Below, piece by piece: positions 7,109 through 16,042 of a DNA stretch of 64,000 nt (positions within the stretch are counted from its first letter, which is position 1; each line of letters begins with the position of its first letter). The stretch comes from Caldimonas mangrovi (GTDB taxonomy: Bacteria; Pseudomonadota; Gammaproteobacteria; Burkholderiales; Burkholderiaceae_C). The stretch lies in assembly GCF_023721835.1 (NCBI RefSeq), contig NZ_JAMKFE010000015.1:83766-147765 (forward strand), given 5' to 3'. Below the pieces are notes generated by a model. It saw nothing but the letters and a program-made list of their open reading frames with translations. It searched no databases and was not told the DNA's origin. The position numbers were made by a program, and so were the translations under genes.

Positions 7109-8620
7109 TTATCGCGCCAGACCCTTGCCCTGCATAGTCGCAGGGAAGCCCAGGTCTTCGGCGCGCCGCGCGGCCAGTTCCAGAATCGCCTCCGAGCGCC
7201 GCGCATCCCGGGGTGAATTCAACACCTCCGGCGTGCTCGCCAGGACGCGAGCGAGCACGCCGGCGGCCACCGGGCTGGCCATCGAGGTGCCGTCCATCAC
7301 GCCGTAGCGGTCGCGGTGGATGGTCGAGATGATGCCGACGCCCGGCGCCGCCTGCCGGATCTGGGGCCCGCGGTTGGAAAAACGCGCGACGAAGCTGTCA
7401 TGTTTGCCGGGCGGCTGGGTCAGGTGGCGCTGCTGCGCGGCCCCCTTCGGCCATGCACCCTTGATACCGACGGCCGCCACGGCCAGTGACAGCGGGTCGT
7501 TGGCCGGGAAACTGACCGGCCCGCCTTCGTTGCCCGCCGCGACGACACAAACTGCCCCGCTCAGCCGTGCGAACTGGATCGCCTCGGAGATCGCCGGGTC
7601 GCTGTCGCCCCCGCCCAGGCTCATGTTGAGAATGTCGCAGCCGTCGAGCACCGCTTGGCGGATCGCCTCGCGGATCGCGGCATTCGAGGCCCCACCTTCG
7701 CCGCGCTCGAACACCCGGTAGGCGTGCAGGCGAACCTGTGCCGCCTCCCCGCTGACGCCCTGCCCGGTCGCTCCATGGCCCCCGATGACACCGGCGACGT
7801 GCGTTCCGTGGCCGTCTTCGTCGTGCCACTGGTCGACCGGCTCCACCAGCGTCGTGTTGCGCCCGATCGCAACGCGCAGATCGGCGTGCGGCCCGACGCC
7901 CGTGTCGATCACGGCCACCTTCACGCCCCCGCCTTCGTCGCCTTTCGGCGCCTCGTACAGCACGCGCCGGGCATCGGCAAAGCCCAGTTCGAGGGCCGGC
8001 AGCGCGATCGCCATGCCCGCCTGCAACGGCAAGTTGCGCCACTCGCGCGCCCATGCACCGTGCAGCGGGTAGGCGGCCACGATCGGTGCCTGGCGCAGCG
8101 TGGCCGGCAGCCGCAGACGCACTTCGCCGCGCGCATTGCTGGTGCCCTCGACACCGGTGCCGGTCGCGACGTCGGTCAGCACCACCACCACGCAGTCCGG
8201 CAGCGGCTTCGCATGCTGCCCCTCGCCGGCCGTGACACGCAGCGTCAGGGTCTGGGGAGGCTCCGCGGCCTTCACGGCCGGCTTGCGCAACGCGCGCAGC
8301 CGGGGGGCCCTGGCCGGCAGGTAGCGGCGCTCGGGCACGACACGCAGCCCTGGCATGCCGGCCTGCAGCAGCGCGGCTTCGTTCGGGGTCAGCGCAACCA
8401 CCTTGGTACCGTCGCTCGCAGCCGACGCGATCACGCGCAGCGTGACGCCGGCCACCGTTTCCATGCCGTCCTGCGGCCGCGGCATCAGCTGGCGCAGCCA
8501 CTGCTGCGTGCTGTTCGAGGTGAAGATGCCGCCTGCCACGAAGCCTGCTGCCGGCAGCAGCAGAAACCGCGACGTGTGCGGACGCGAGTGCGAAGTCGCG
8601 GGATGCGAAGGGGGATGCAA
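7109..8620 (-). CDS. S8 family serine peptidase (subtilase) with N-terminal anchor
   Basis: I start the gene at a TTG directly after AGGAGG (503 residues); the first ATG would give 458 and lose the hydrophobic segment at about 19-31 that may serve as signal or anchor. The catalytic triad is visible: Asp239 in VAVIDTGVG, His271 in HGTHVAG and Ser446 in GTSMASP, with oxyanion Asn364 in AAGNEGG. Before the catalytic domain are a possible prodomain (about 53-102, with VVALTPNEAALLQ) and a beta-rich segment at about 123-195 that resembles a carboxypeptidase regulatory-like domain. The enzyme should act outside the cytoplasm. A small partner gene follows eight bases downstream. No secretion system gene is adjacent. 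Confidence 0.85.
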   Translation of the reverse strand: MHPPSHPATSHSRPHTSRFLLLPAAGFVAGGIFTSNSTQQWLRQLMPRPQDGMETVAGVTLRVIASAASDGTKVVALTPNEAALLQAGMPGLRVVPERRYLPARAPRLRALRKPAVKAAEPPQTLTLRVTAGEGQHAKPLPDCVVVVLTDVATGTGVEGTSNARGEVRLRLPATLRQAPIVAAYPLHGAWAREWRNLPLQAGMAIALPALELGFADARRVLYEAPKGDEGGGVKVAVIDTGVGPHADLRVAIGRNTTLVEPVDQWHDEDGHGTHVAGVIGGHGATGQGVSGEAAQVRLHAYRVFERGEGGASNAAIREAIRQAVLDGCDILNMSLGGGDSDPAISEAIQFARLSGAVCVVAAGNEGGPVSFPANDPLSLAVAAVGIKGAWPKGAAQQRHLTQPPGKHDSFVARFSNRGPQIRQAAPGVGIISTIHRDRYGVMDGTSMASPVAAGVLARVLASTPEVLNSPRDARRSEAILELAARRAEDLGFPATMQGKGLAR

Positions 8621-8792
8621 TGGGCCTCCTGTTCGTTGTGATTGCACACGCGGTGCGAGGCGCTGATTCTGGACGCAACGCGGCGGCGCTGTCACCGGCG
8701 GCGCTGAAACGCGTGTATCGGGTATGCCGCTTGCAGCAAGCGAGCAAGGCCTGCATGCGTGGGTCCCGGTCGTTTTCAAGGAGTCCGTCAAG

Positions 8793-9290
8793 ATGCAACA
8801 ACAGATCTCTGAAGTCATGACGCGCGACGTGCGCGTGGTCTCGCCCGACGACACGCTGCAGGCTGCAGCGCAGGTGATGGACGAGTTGAACGTCGGCGCG
8901 GTGCCTGTCTGCACGGGCCAGCGGCTCGTCGGCATGATCACCGACCGCGACATCACGGTGCGCGCGGTCGCCAGCGGCCTCCCGGCCGACGGCACCGCCG
9001 TGAAGGACGTGATGACCGAGCAGGTGCGCTGGTGTTTCGAAGACCAGGACGTCGACGAAGTAATGCAGCAAATGAGCGACGTGCAGATCCGCCGCGTGCC
9101 TGTCGTCGACCGCGACAAGCATCTGGTCGGCATCGTCTCATTGGGCGACCTGGCAACCAGGCACGGAGCAGACGTCGAGGACACGCTGGAACGCATCTCC
9201 TCACCGTCCGAGCCGGACCGATCGACCACCGGGACGAGCGACGGCGGCGCGGCGAAACCGGCTCGCAAAGGTTCGCGCACCGCGCACTGA
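8793..9290 (+). CDS. Tandem CBS-domain protein
   Basis: The 165-residue product starts after AAGGAG (nine-base spacing). Two CBS motifs fill residues about 7-130: ISEVMTRDVRVVSPDDTL...VGMITDRDI and VKDVMTEQVRWCFEDQDV...VGIVSLGDLA. Paired CBS domains bind adenine nucleotides or other ligands and act as energy or redox sensors. There is no catalytic or transport domain attached, so its partner is unknown. The last 35 residues are a Ser/Thr/Lys-rich, probably disordered tail. It is read away from the subtilase and lies about 200 bases upstream of egtD. Confidence 0.9.
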   Translation: MQQQISEVMTRDVRVVSPDDTLQAAAQVMDELNVGAVPVCTGQRLVGMITDRDITVRAVASGLPADGTAVKDVMTEQVRWCFEDQDVDEVMQQMSDVQIRRVPVVDRDKHLVGIVSLGDLATRHGADVEDTLERISSPSEPDRSTTGTSDGGAAKPARKGSRTAH

Positions 9291-9486
9291 GCACCCCGGA
9301 CATTCATTGCCGTCACCTGCCGCCAACGCGCCGCGAAGCAAGCGCTGATGCGGCCGGGCGCTCTCGACGGGTGGCTTCGCGCCACCTGTCGCGAGGCGCC
9401 GCGGGCTTGCACGAGCGCCCGGCAGGCGTTACCGTGCCTGCAGCCGTCGCCCGTACGGCTGCAGGCCCGCGCAACAAAGGACCCCA

Positions 9487-10545
9487 ATGAAACCGCCGCC
9501 CCCGCATCACGTACCGGCCCCCGCCTCGGCTCTTGCACACTCCCTCGACCCCGAACTGAACTTCCGCGGCGAGCCCGCCCCGTGGGGGCCGCCGAGCATC
9601 GTCGTCGACGCCGTGGAGGACCGTGCCTCGCAGCTCGCCGCGCTGCGCGCCGGCTTGTTCGAGCACCCGGCACAGATTTCCCCCAAGTTCTTCTACGACG
9701 CGCAAGGCTGCGCGCTGTACAGCGCGATCTGCGAGTTGCAGGAGTACTACCCGACACGGACCGAGGCAGCCATCTTTGATCGCTACCGCGGCGCCATCGC
9801 GCGGCGGCTGCCGCGCGGTGCTCAATGGGTCGATCTGGGCTGCGGCGACGGAGCCAAGTCTTGGCCGTGGCTCGAGCCGGTGGGCGCGCGCCGCTGGCTG
9901 GGGGTCGACATCTCCCCGCAGTGGTTGCGCATCTCGCTCGACGCCGGCACCGGGCGCTTCCCGGACGTCGAGTTCGTCGGCGTCGCCACCGACTTCACCA
10001 AGCCGTTGCGGCTGCAACGCGTGCTGAGGCGCTCGCCGGCCCCTGCCGTGTTCTTCTATCCCGGCTCGTCGATCGGCAACTTCACGCCGGCCGAAGCACT
10101 GGTGCTGTTGCGGTCCGTGCGCGAGCATCTCGGCGCCGACGGTCGCCTGCTGATCGGCGTCGACGGCGTCAAGGAACGCCACGTGCTGGAGGCAGCGTAC
10201 GACGATGCGCTGGGCGTCACGGCTGCCTTCAACCTGAACGTGCTGCGCGTCGTCAACCGCGAGCTGGGCGCCGACTTCGACCCGCGCCGCTTCGCGCACC
10301 GGGCGGTCTTCAACCCGCATGCCGGCCGCATCGAGATGCACCTCGTGTCCCGCGAGGCTCAGACGGTACGCATCGGCCACGACGAACGGCACTTCGACGA
10401 TGGCGAGGCTGTCGTGACGGAGTACTCGTACAAGTACACGGCGCAGAGCTTCTCGGCATTGCTGCGCGATGCGGGCTTCGGTGCATTGCAGCACTGGAGC
10501 GACGATCGCGAGTGGTTCCACGTTTTCGTCGCTGCACCGGCATGA
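9487..10545 (+). CDS. egtD: L-histidine N-alpha-methyltransferase EgtD
   Basis: EgtD makes hercynine from histidine by adding three methyl groups from SAM, the first step of ergothioneine synthesis. The 352-residue protein carries the SAM site WVDLGCGDGAKS (about 115-126), FFYPGSSIGNF of the EgtD family, and the C-terminal EYSYKYT...FSALLRDAGF segment. KFFYDAQGCALYSAICELQE near the N terminus is diagnostic for the family. Its stop overlaps the egtB start by four bases (ATGA), so the pair is translationally coupled. The roughly 25 extra N-terminal residues are Pro-rich and probably disordered. Confidence 0.95.
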   Translation: MKPPPPHHVPAPASALAHSLDPELNFRGEPAPWGPPSIVVDAVEDRASQLAALRAGLFEHPAQISPKFFYDAQGCALYSAICELQEYYPTRTEAAIFDRYRGAIARRLPRGAQWVDLGCGDGAKSWPWLEPVGARRWLGVDISPQWLRISLDAGTGRFPDVEFVGVATDFTKPLRLQRVLRRSPAPAVFFYPGSSIGNFTPAEALVLLRSVREHLGADGRLLIGVDGVKERHVLEAAYDDALGVTAAFNLNVLRVVNRELGADFDPRRFAHRAVFNPHAGRIEMHLVSREAQTVRIGHDERHFDDGEAVVTEYSYKYTAQSFSALLRDAGFGALQHWSDDREWFHVFVAAPA

Positions 10546-11882
10546 GCGCCGTCCGGACGCCCGACGGGGCGAACGCCTTGCTCGAGGAACCCGGCCGCGG
10601 ACCCGTGTCGGCGCAGTCGCGCATCCCCACGTCGCTGTTTGCCGCGTTCCAGGCGGTGCGCCGGCAGACCGACGCCCTGGTCGAGGGACTGTCCGCCGAG
10701 GACTGCCTGCTGCAGTCGATGCCGGATGCCAGTCCCGTCAAATGGCATCTCGCGCACACCACATGGTTCTTCGAGACCTTCGTGTTGGAGCGCGCGGTAC
10801 CGGGTTATCGCAGCGTCGATCCGGCTTATCGGCAGTTGTTCAACTCATATTACGTCGGTGTCGGCGAGCGTCATCCGCGCCCTGAGCGCGGCATGCTGTC
10901 CCGCCCTTCTCTCGATGAGGTGCTGGCGTATCGCCGCCGTATAGAGCAGCAGGTGGGTGCGGTGCTGCACCGCCCAGACCTGTCTCCCGACATGGCGGCA
11001 CTGGTCGAACTCGGGCTGCACCACGAGCAACAGCATCAGGAACTGATCCTGACCGACCTGAAGCACCACTTCTCGCGCAATCCGGTCGCACCGGTTTATC
11101 GTCCGCGCACGCCGACGCCTCACGGGTCCCGTCCTCCACTGCAGCACGTCGCGTTCGACGGCGGGCTCACCGAGATCGGCCACAGCGATAAGAGCTTCTG
11201 CTTCGACAACGAACTCCCGTCACACCGTGTCTGGCTCGAACCCTACTCGCTGGCCTCGCGCCTGGTTACCAACGCCGAGTACCTCGAGTTCATCGACGAC
11301 GGCGGGTATGCGCGGCCCGAACTGTGGTTGTCGGACGGCTGGGACGCCCGGGAACGTGGGGAGTGGCTGGCGCCCCTGTACTGGCAGCCTCCCGAGCAGC
11401 CGACGAGTCCGTGGCAGGTCTTCACGCTGCATGGGCGCTGCACGGTCGATCCCGACGAACCGGTCTGCCATGTCAGCTACTACGAAGCTGAAGCGTATGC
11501 CCGCTGGGCTGGCGCCCGGCTGCCGACCGAAGCCGAATGGGAAACCGCTGCGCGCTCGCTGGCCCCTCATACGCCCTGCGGCGCGTTGCTCGAAGACGGC
11601 TGCTTTCACCCTCGACCTGCGGTGCGCAGCGGCAGCGCCGGCCTGGCGCAGATGTTCGGCGACGTCTGGGAATGGACGCAAAGCGCCTACCTGCCCTACC
11701 CGGGGTTCCGCCCGGCCGAGGGCGCGGTCGGCGAATACAACGGCAAGTTCATGATCAACCAGATGGTGCTGCGCGGCGGCTCGTGTGCGACACCGATTTC
11801 CCATCTCCGCAGCAGTTATCGCAACTTCTTTCCGCCGCAAGCGCGCTGGCAGTTCAGCGGCATCCGGTTGGTTTTGTCGTGA
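10542..11882 (+). CDS. egtB: Hercynine oxygenase (sulfoxide synthase) EgtB
   Basis: EgtB is a non-haem iron enzyme that joins a thiol substrate to hercynine with O2. The 446-residue protein has an N-terminal DinB-like domain with the iron ligands His72 (AHTTWFFETF), His161 and His165 (HHEQQHQELILTDLKHH), and a C-terminal formylglycine-generating-enzyme-like domain (LPTEAEWETAAR, MFGDVWEWTQSAY, RGGSC). The start is the ATG overlapping the egtD stop. No egtA, egtC or egtE is in the window, so whether it uses gamma-glutamylcysteine or cysteine is open; proteobacterial egtB-egtD pairs without egtA/egtC suggest cysteine, as an inference. Confidence 0.94.
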   Translation: MSAVRTPDGANALLEEPGRGPVSAQSRIPTSLFAAFQAVRRQTDALVEGLSAEDCLLQSMPDASPVKWHLAHTTWFFETFVLERAVPGYRSVDPAYRQLFNSYYVGVGERHPRPERGMLSRPSLDEVLAYRRRIEQQVGAVLHRPDLSPDMAALVELGLHHEQQHQELILTDLKHHFSRNPVAPVYRPRTPTPHGSRPPLQHVAFDGGLTEIGHSDKSFCFDNELPSHRVWLEPYSLASRLVTNAEYLEFIDDGGYARPELWLSDGWDARERGEWLAPLYWQPPEQPTSPWQVFTLHGRCTVDPDEPVCHVSYYEAEAYARWAGARLPTEAEWETAARSLAPHTPCGALLEDGCFHPRPAVRSGSAGLAQMFGDVWEWTQSAYLPYPGFRPAEGAVGEYNGKFMINQMVLRGGSCATPISHLRSSYRNFFPPQARWQFSGIRLVLS

Positions 11883-12319
11883 ACCGAAATGACAGCGGCA
11901 ACGTGAGGACGGGCGGGTGCTACTGCGGCCAGGTGCGCGTCAGCTTCGATGGCGCGCCGCAGAATGTCGTGCACTGCCACTGCGGACAGTGCCGGCGCCT
12001 CGGCGGCGGCGCCTTCACGACCTGGGCCAGCGTGCGCCACGACGCATTGACCCTCGAGGGTGCGGGCCATCTGCTGGCCTTCGAGGCCACCCCCAACATC
12101 ACGCGCCGGTTTTGCCGGCATTGCGGTACGCACGTCTACACGGACGACCGCCGCCTGCCCGGGATCGCCGGCATTCCCGCCGGCGTGCTGGCCCCGGGCG
12201 CCGTCATCACGCCGGAGGGGCACTACTACTTCGACGACCGAGTGCCCTGGCACCGTGTGGGCGACGAGCTGCCGCGTCACGGCGGCGACAGCGGTTTCGA
12301 GCCGTTGCCGATGCCTTAG
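11879..12319 (+). CDS. GFA-family zinc protein, coupled to egtB
   Basis: This 146-residue product begins at a GTG that overlaps the egtB stop (GTGA), so it belongs to the egt operon; a GTG 24 bases later is an alternative. It has the GFA/CENP-V zinc pattern: GGCYCGQV, VHCHCGQCRRLGG and RRFCRHCGTHVY. The founding member was reported to speed the reaction of formaldehyde with glutathione, but most relatives have no proven activity. Its coupling to ergothioneine genes suggests a thiol-linked role, which is inference. The next gene, bioB, converges on it 19 bases away. Confidence 0.85.
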   Translation: MNRNDSGNVRTGGCYCGQVRVSFDGAPQNVVHCHCGQCRRLGGGAFTTWASVRHDALTLEGAGHLLAFEATPNITRRFCRHCGTHVYTDDRRLPGIAGIPAGVLAPGAVITPEGHYYFDDRVPWHRVGDELPRHGGDSGFEPLPMP

Positions 12320-12338
12320 GCGTGCCCGCGCCCGAGGG

Positions 12339-13340
12339 TCAGACGGCCCGCAGTCCCAGCTTGCCGAACAGGCGCTGGTCCCGCTCCCAGTCCGGGTTGC
12401 CGGTGGTCAGCAGCTTGTCGCCATAGAAGATCGAGTTGGCGCCGGCCATGAAGCACAGCGCCTGCACCGCTTCGCTCATTTGCTGCCGCCCGGCCGACAG
12501 CCGCACGCGGGCGGTGGGCATCGTGATGCGCGCGACCGCGATGGTGCGCACGAACTCGAGCGGGTCGAGCGGGTCGAGCCCGTGCAGCGGCGTGCCCTCG
12601 ACCTGCACCAGGTGGTTGATCGGCACCGACTCGGGATACGGGTCGAGGTTGGCGAGCTGCGCGACCAGCCCGGCGCGCTCGCGGCGCGACTCGCCCATGC
12701 CGACGATACCGCCGCTGCACACATGCATGCCGGCGGCACGTACATGCTCCAGCGTGTCGAGCCGGTCCTGGTAGTCGCGCGTCGTGATGATGCGGCCGTA
12801 GGCTTCCGGCTCCGTATCGAGGTTGTGGTTGTAGTAGTCGAGGCCGGCGTCCTTCAGCGTGCGGGCCTGCGTGTCGGTCAGCATGCCCAGCGTGCAGCAG
12901 GCTTCCAGCCCGAGGTCCTTCACCGTGCGCACCAGTTCGGCGACCTTCTCGATGTCGCGGTCCTTCGGCGCACGCCACGCGGCGCCCATGCAGAAGCGCG
13001 ACGCACCCTGCTCGCGCGCAGCCGCCGCGGCCGCTTTCACGGCATCCACGTCCATCAGCTTGTCGGCCTCGACACCGGTGTCGTAGTGCACCGACTGCGG
13101 GCAGTAGGCGCAGTCCTCCGGGCATCCGCCGGTCTTGATCGACAGCAGCGTCGACAGCTGCACCTCGTTCGCGGCGAAGTGCTGCCGGTGCACGGTCTGT
13201 GCTTCGAACAGCAGATCGGCAAAGGGCTGGTCGAACAGGGCCTGGACCGCGTCGACCGGCCAGCGCTGCCCAGCGGTCTCCGGCGTCGGTGCACGGCGCA
13301 CGATCTGGACCGGCTGCTCAGTGACGGTGGCGTTCGTCAT
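12339..13340 (-). CDS. bioB: Biotin synthase BioB
   Basis: BioB is the radical SAM enzyme that inserts sulfur into dethiobiotin. The 333-residue protein has the CxxxCxxC cluster ligands at Cys73, Cys77 and Cys80 ([13 protein letters not shown]), the [11 protein letters not shown] segment and the C-terminal [12 protein letters not shown] motif of the family. It is read in the same direction as the thiamine genes and starts 57 bases after thiDE, so it may be the last gene of a vitamin operon. The other biotin genes (bioA, bioD, bioF) are not in the window. Confidence 0.96.
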   Translation of the reverse strand: MTNATVTEQPVQIVRRAPTPETAGQRWPVDAVQALFDQPFADLLFEAQTVHRQHFAANEVQLSTLLSIKTGGCPEDCAYCPQSVHYDTGVEADKLMDVDAVKAAAAAAREQGASRFCMGAAWRAPKDRDIEKVAELVRTVKDLGLEACCTLGMLTDTQARTLKDAGLDYYNHNLDTEPEAYGRIITTRDYQDRLDTLEHVRAAGMHVCSGGIVGMGESRRERAGLVAQLANLDPYPESVPINHLVQVEGTPLHGLDPLDPLEFVRTIAVARITMPTARVRLSAGRQQMSEAVQALCFMAGANSIFYGDKLLTTGNPDWERDQRLFGKLGLRAV

Positions 13341-13397
13341 CGATGTCTCGTTAGCGAAAGAAGGCCGAAGTGTATCGGGCGGGTGGTTCGCGGCGCT

Positions 13398-14969
13398 TTA
13401 CATCCAGGGCACCGGGCCTGGCAGCGTGCTGCGGGGCAGCTCCGGCGGCGCGAACGCAGGCGCCTTCCGCCCCGCTTCGATGGCCGCCTGCAAGCGACCG
13501 ATCGCCTGCTCAGGCTCCGCAGCCTGCACGATGCCGCGCAGCACGGCAATGCCGCCCGCACCGCAACGCGTGGCTTCCAGGCTGCGCGCCTCGTCCATGC
13601 CGGCGATCGCCACCACCGGCTCGCGCAGCACCCGGCACCAATAGGCGAGATTGCCGGCGCCTTGCGGCCGCCAGGGCATTTCCTTCGTGGTGGTCGCGTG
13701 GATCGGGCCGCAGGCGATGTAGCTCGGCGCATGGGCATGCGCGCGGCACACCTCCCAGTAGCTGTGGGTGCTGAGCCCCAGGCGCAGCCCGGCGTCGCGG
13801 ATGGCGCCGAGGGCTGCGCTGTCGAGCGTCTGCAAGTCCTCCTGGCCCAGGTGGACGCCGTAGGCGCCATGCTCGAGGGCCAGCTGCCAGTAATCGTTGA
13901 TGAACAACTGCGCCTGCACGGCGCGAGCGGCCTGCACGCTGCGTCGCACCTCGCGCGACAGCAGCTCGTGCGGCGCTTGCTTGATGCGCAACTGCACCGT
14001 GCGCACACCGGCCGAGAGCACCCGCTCCACCCAGTCGGCGCTGTCCACCACCGGGTACAGGCCCATGCGAGCATCGACGAGCGGCGCAAAACCGCTCACG
14101 TCCGGGCCACCGGGCGATGCCTGCCATGCGGGTAACATCTCGGACTGCCACCCGAAGCCGCTGCGGGGACGCACCGGCCCGGCACCTCGTCCGGCCGGGT
14201 AGCCGTGCTGCAACGCCACGGTGGTCGCCATCTTCGCCAGCACCACCGCATCGGCCTCGCAGAAGCCGAGCGCCAGGGCCGCCGCCGCGGACGACGCATA
14301 CACGCAGCCGGTGCCGTGCGTGTGCGGTGTCGGCACGCGCGATAGCGACAACCAGCCTTGCGCCTGCGGAGTGTCGGCGAAGTCGAGCGAGACCGGACTG
14401 CCGGCATCGCCGCCCGTGATGGCCACGGCACCCGTTCCCGAAGCGCGCAGCCTCGCTGCCGCTTGCGGCACCTCGTCCGTCTGCAAAGGCGTCGTCAGAC
14501 CCAGCAGCCATGCCGCTTCGTCCCGGTTCGGCGTGATCAGCGTGGCGCGCGGCAACAGCTCGGCCACGAAGGCCTGTCGCAACGTCTCGGCCGCGAAGCT
14601 GGCGCCGCTGCTCGCGCGCCGCACCGGGTCGACCACCAGGGCCACGGGCCGGTGCTGCCGCAGGCGGTCGATCCAGCGCGCCACGCAGTGCAGGTTCTCG
14701 ACACTGCCGAGCAAGCCGGTCTTGACGACCTGCGGCGGCAGGTCAGCCGCGAGGGCCGCGAGTTGCGCATCCAGCATCTCGGGCGAGACGGCGTCGATGC
14801 GCTCGACCGCCACGGAGTTCTGCGCCGTCAATGCTGCGATCGCCGTGCACCCGTGCACGTCCAAGGCCTCGAACGCCTTCAGGTCGGCCTGTATGCCAGC
14901 GCCCGCGCCGCTGTCGGAGCCGGCCACGCTCCAGACCAGGCTCCGGCGCTTGTCGTCCTGCCGGCTCAT
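13398..14969 (-). CDS. thiDE: Bifunctional HMP(-P) kinase / thiamine-phosphate synthase (ThiD-ThiE fusion)
   Basis: This 523-residue protein is a fusion. Residues about 9-255 are ThiD, which phosphorylates hydroxymethylpyrimidine twice: VAGSDSGAGAGIQADLKAFE at the start, and the anion-hole motif HTHGTGCVYASS. Residues about 295-500 are ThiE, which joins HMP-PP with thiazole phosphate: VRTVQLRIKQ, FINDYWQLALEHGAYGVHLG, GLSTHSYWEV and a GPIHATTTK phosphate loop. In ThiD the usual DPVMxAKSG loop reads DPVRRASSG. The gene follows thiG after 31 bases, which places both coupling steps in the riboswitch-controlled operon. Confidence 0.93.
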   Translation of the reverse strand: MSRQDDKRRSLVWSVAGSDSGAGAGIQADLKAFEALDVHGCTAIAALTAQNSVAVERIDAVSPEMLDAQLAALAADLPPQVVKTGLLGSVENLHCVARWIDRLRQHRPVALVVDPVRRASSGASFAAETLRQAFVAELLPRATLITPNRDEAAWLLGLTTPLQTDEVPQAAARLRASGTGAVAITGGDAGSPVSLDFADTPQAQGWLSLSRVPTPHTHGTGCVYASSAAAALALGFCEADAVVLAKMATTVALQHGYPAGRGAGPVRPRSGFGWQSEMLPAWQASPGGPDVSGFAPLVDARMGLYPVVDSADWVERVLSAGVRTVQLRIKQAPHELLSREVRRSVQAARAVQAQLFINDYWQLALEHGAYGVHLGQEDLQTLDSAALGAIRDAGLRLGLSTHSYWEVCRAHAHAPSYIACGPIHATTTKEMPWRPQGAGNLAYWCRVLREPVVAIAGMDEARSLEATRCGAGGIAVLRGIVQAAEPEQAIGRLQAAIEAGRKAPAFAPPELPRSTLPGPVPWM

Positions 14970-15000
14970 CCAGCGCTCCTGCGGGCGCCCTTGGAGCGCG

Positions 15001-15792
15001 TCATACCTCGAACGGCCGGCCGGTGACGGGCGTGGAGGCGACCGCCATGTCCTGGGGTGCCAGCAAACCGGACCGATGGCCCAGGCGGCCCGCTTCGATC
15101 GCGTGGCGGAACGCTCGCGCCATGCCGACCGGGTCAGTCGCCTGTGCGACGGCGGAATTCAACAGCACGCCGTCGTAGCCCAGCTCCATCGCCTGCGCCG
15201 CATGCGACGGCGCGCCGATGCCCGCGTCGACGATCAAGGTCACGTCCGGAAGCCGTGCCCGCAGCGTGCGCAGCGCCCAGGGGTTCAACAGGCCCTGCCC
15301 GGAGCCGATCGGCGCGCCCCAGGGCATCAGGATGCGGCAGCCGACGTCGAGCAGCCGTTGGCAAGTGACCAGATCGTCGGTGCAGTAGGGAAACACCTCG
15401 AACCCGTCCTTGACCAGTTGTTCGGCCGCCTCGACGAGCCCGAACGGATCGGGCTGCAAGGTGTGCTCGTCGCCGACCACCTCGAGCTTGATCCAGTGCG
15501 TGTCCAGCAGCTCGCGCGCCATCTGCGCCAGCGTGACCGCCTCGCGCGAGGTGCGGCAGCCGGCGGTGTTGGGCAGCAGCCGGGCCCCACAGCCCTTGAT
15601 GATCTCGATGAAGCCGTTGTCGCCCGCGCCGGACGACAGCTGGCGCTTCAAGCCCAGCGTCACCACCTGTGCGCCGGAGGCCTCGACGGCCTCGCGCAGC
15701 ACCTGCGGCGACGGATAGCCGGCGGTGCCGAGCAGAAAGCGGCTGTGCAGTGCAACGCCTGCCAGTTGAAAGTCGGAGGTCGTACGGCTCAT
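15001..15792 (-). CDS. thiG: Thiazole synthase ThiG
   Basis: ThiG builds the thiazole phosphate ring from deoxyxylulose phosphate, dehydroglycine and the ThiS thiocarboxylate. The 263-residue product shows the family segments [36 protein letters not shown] (with the Schiff-base Lys), [14 protein letters not shown] and [18 protein letters not shown]. Its start lies one base past the thiS stop, so the two are tightly coupled. The protein is full length with no missing motif. Confidence 0.96.
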   Translation of the reverse strand: MSRTTSDFQLAGVALHSRFLLGTAGYPSPQVLREAVEASGAQVVTLGLKRQLSSGAGDNGFIEIIKGCGARLLPNTAGCRTSREAVTLAQMARELLDTHWIKLEVVGDEHTLQPDPFGLVEAAEQLVKDGFEVFPYCTDDLVTCQRLLDVGCRILMPWGAPIGSGQGLLNPWALRTLRARLPDVTLIVDAGIGAPSHAAQAMELGYDGVLLNSAVAQATDPVGMARAFRHAIEAGRLGHRSGLLAPQDMAVASTPVTGRPFEV

Positions 15793-15793
15793 C

Positions 15794-16042
15794 TCATCCT
15801 CCCACGATGGGTTCGAAACAGCTCACCTGGTCGCCGGACTGCAGCACGCAACCAGCCCGCGCTGCACGCCCGACGAAGTTGCCGTTGACGGCGGTGGCTA
15901 CCGAGGTTGGCGGATGCCCCAGCCGCTCCAGCAGCGCCGCCAGCGTCGTCCCGCGGGCGACATGCCGCTGCGCGCCATTGACGTTGATCGCCACCGCGCC
16001 AGGCTGCTGCGGGGAGACGTAGGCATCGGTGTAGGCGTTCAT
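15794..16042 (-). CDS. thiS: Sulfur carrier protein ThiS
   Basis: ThiS is a ubiquitin-like protein whose C-terminal Gly-Gly is adenylated and turned into a thiocarboxylate, the sulfur donor for ThiG. The 82-residue product ends FEPIVGG, as required, and contains the core [21 protein letters not shown]. It has about 15 more N-terminal residues than most ThiS proteins; a shorter start within AVAINVNG is not available as ATG, and the ATG used overlaps the thiO stop by four bases. No thiF-like activating enzyme is in the window. Confidence 0.9.
   Translation of the reverse strand: MNAYTDAYVSPQQPGAVAINVNGAQRHVARGTTLAALLERLGHPPTSVATAVNGNFVGRAARAGCVLQSGDQVSCFEPIVGG

Noticed and set aside
12060..14135. 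A 691-codon open frame on the plus strand opposite bioB and thiDE
   Set aside because: It overlaps the certain genes bioB and thiDE in antisense and shows only Arg/His/Ala-rich sequence.
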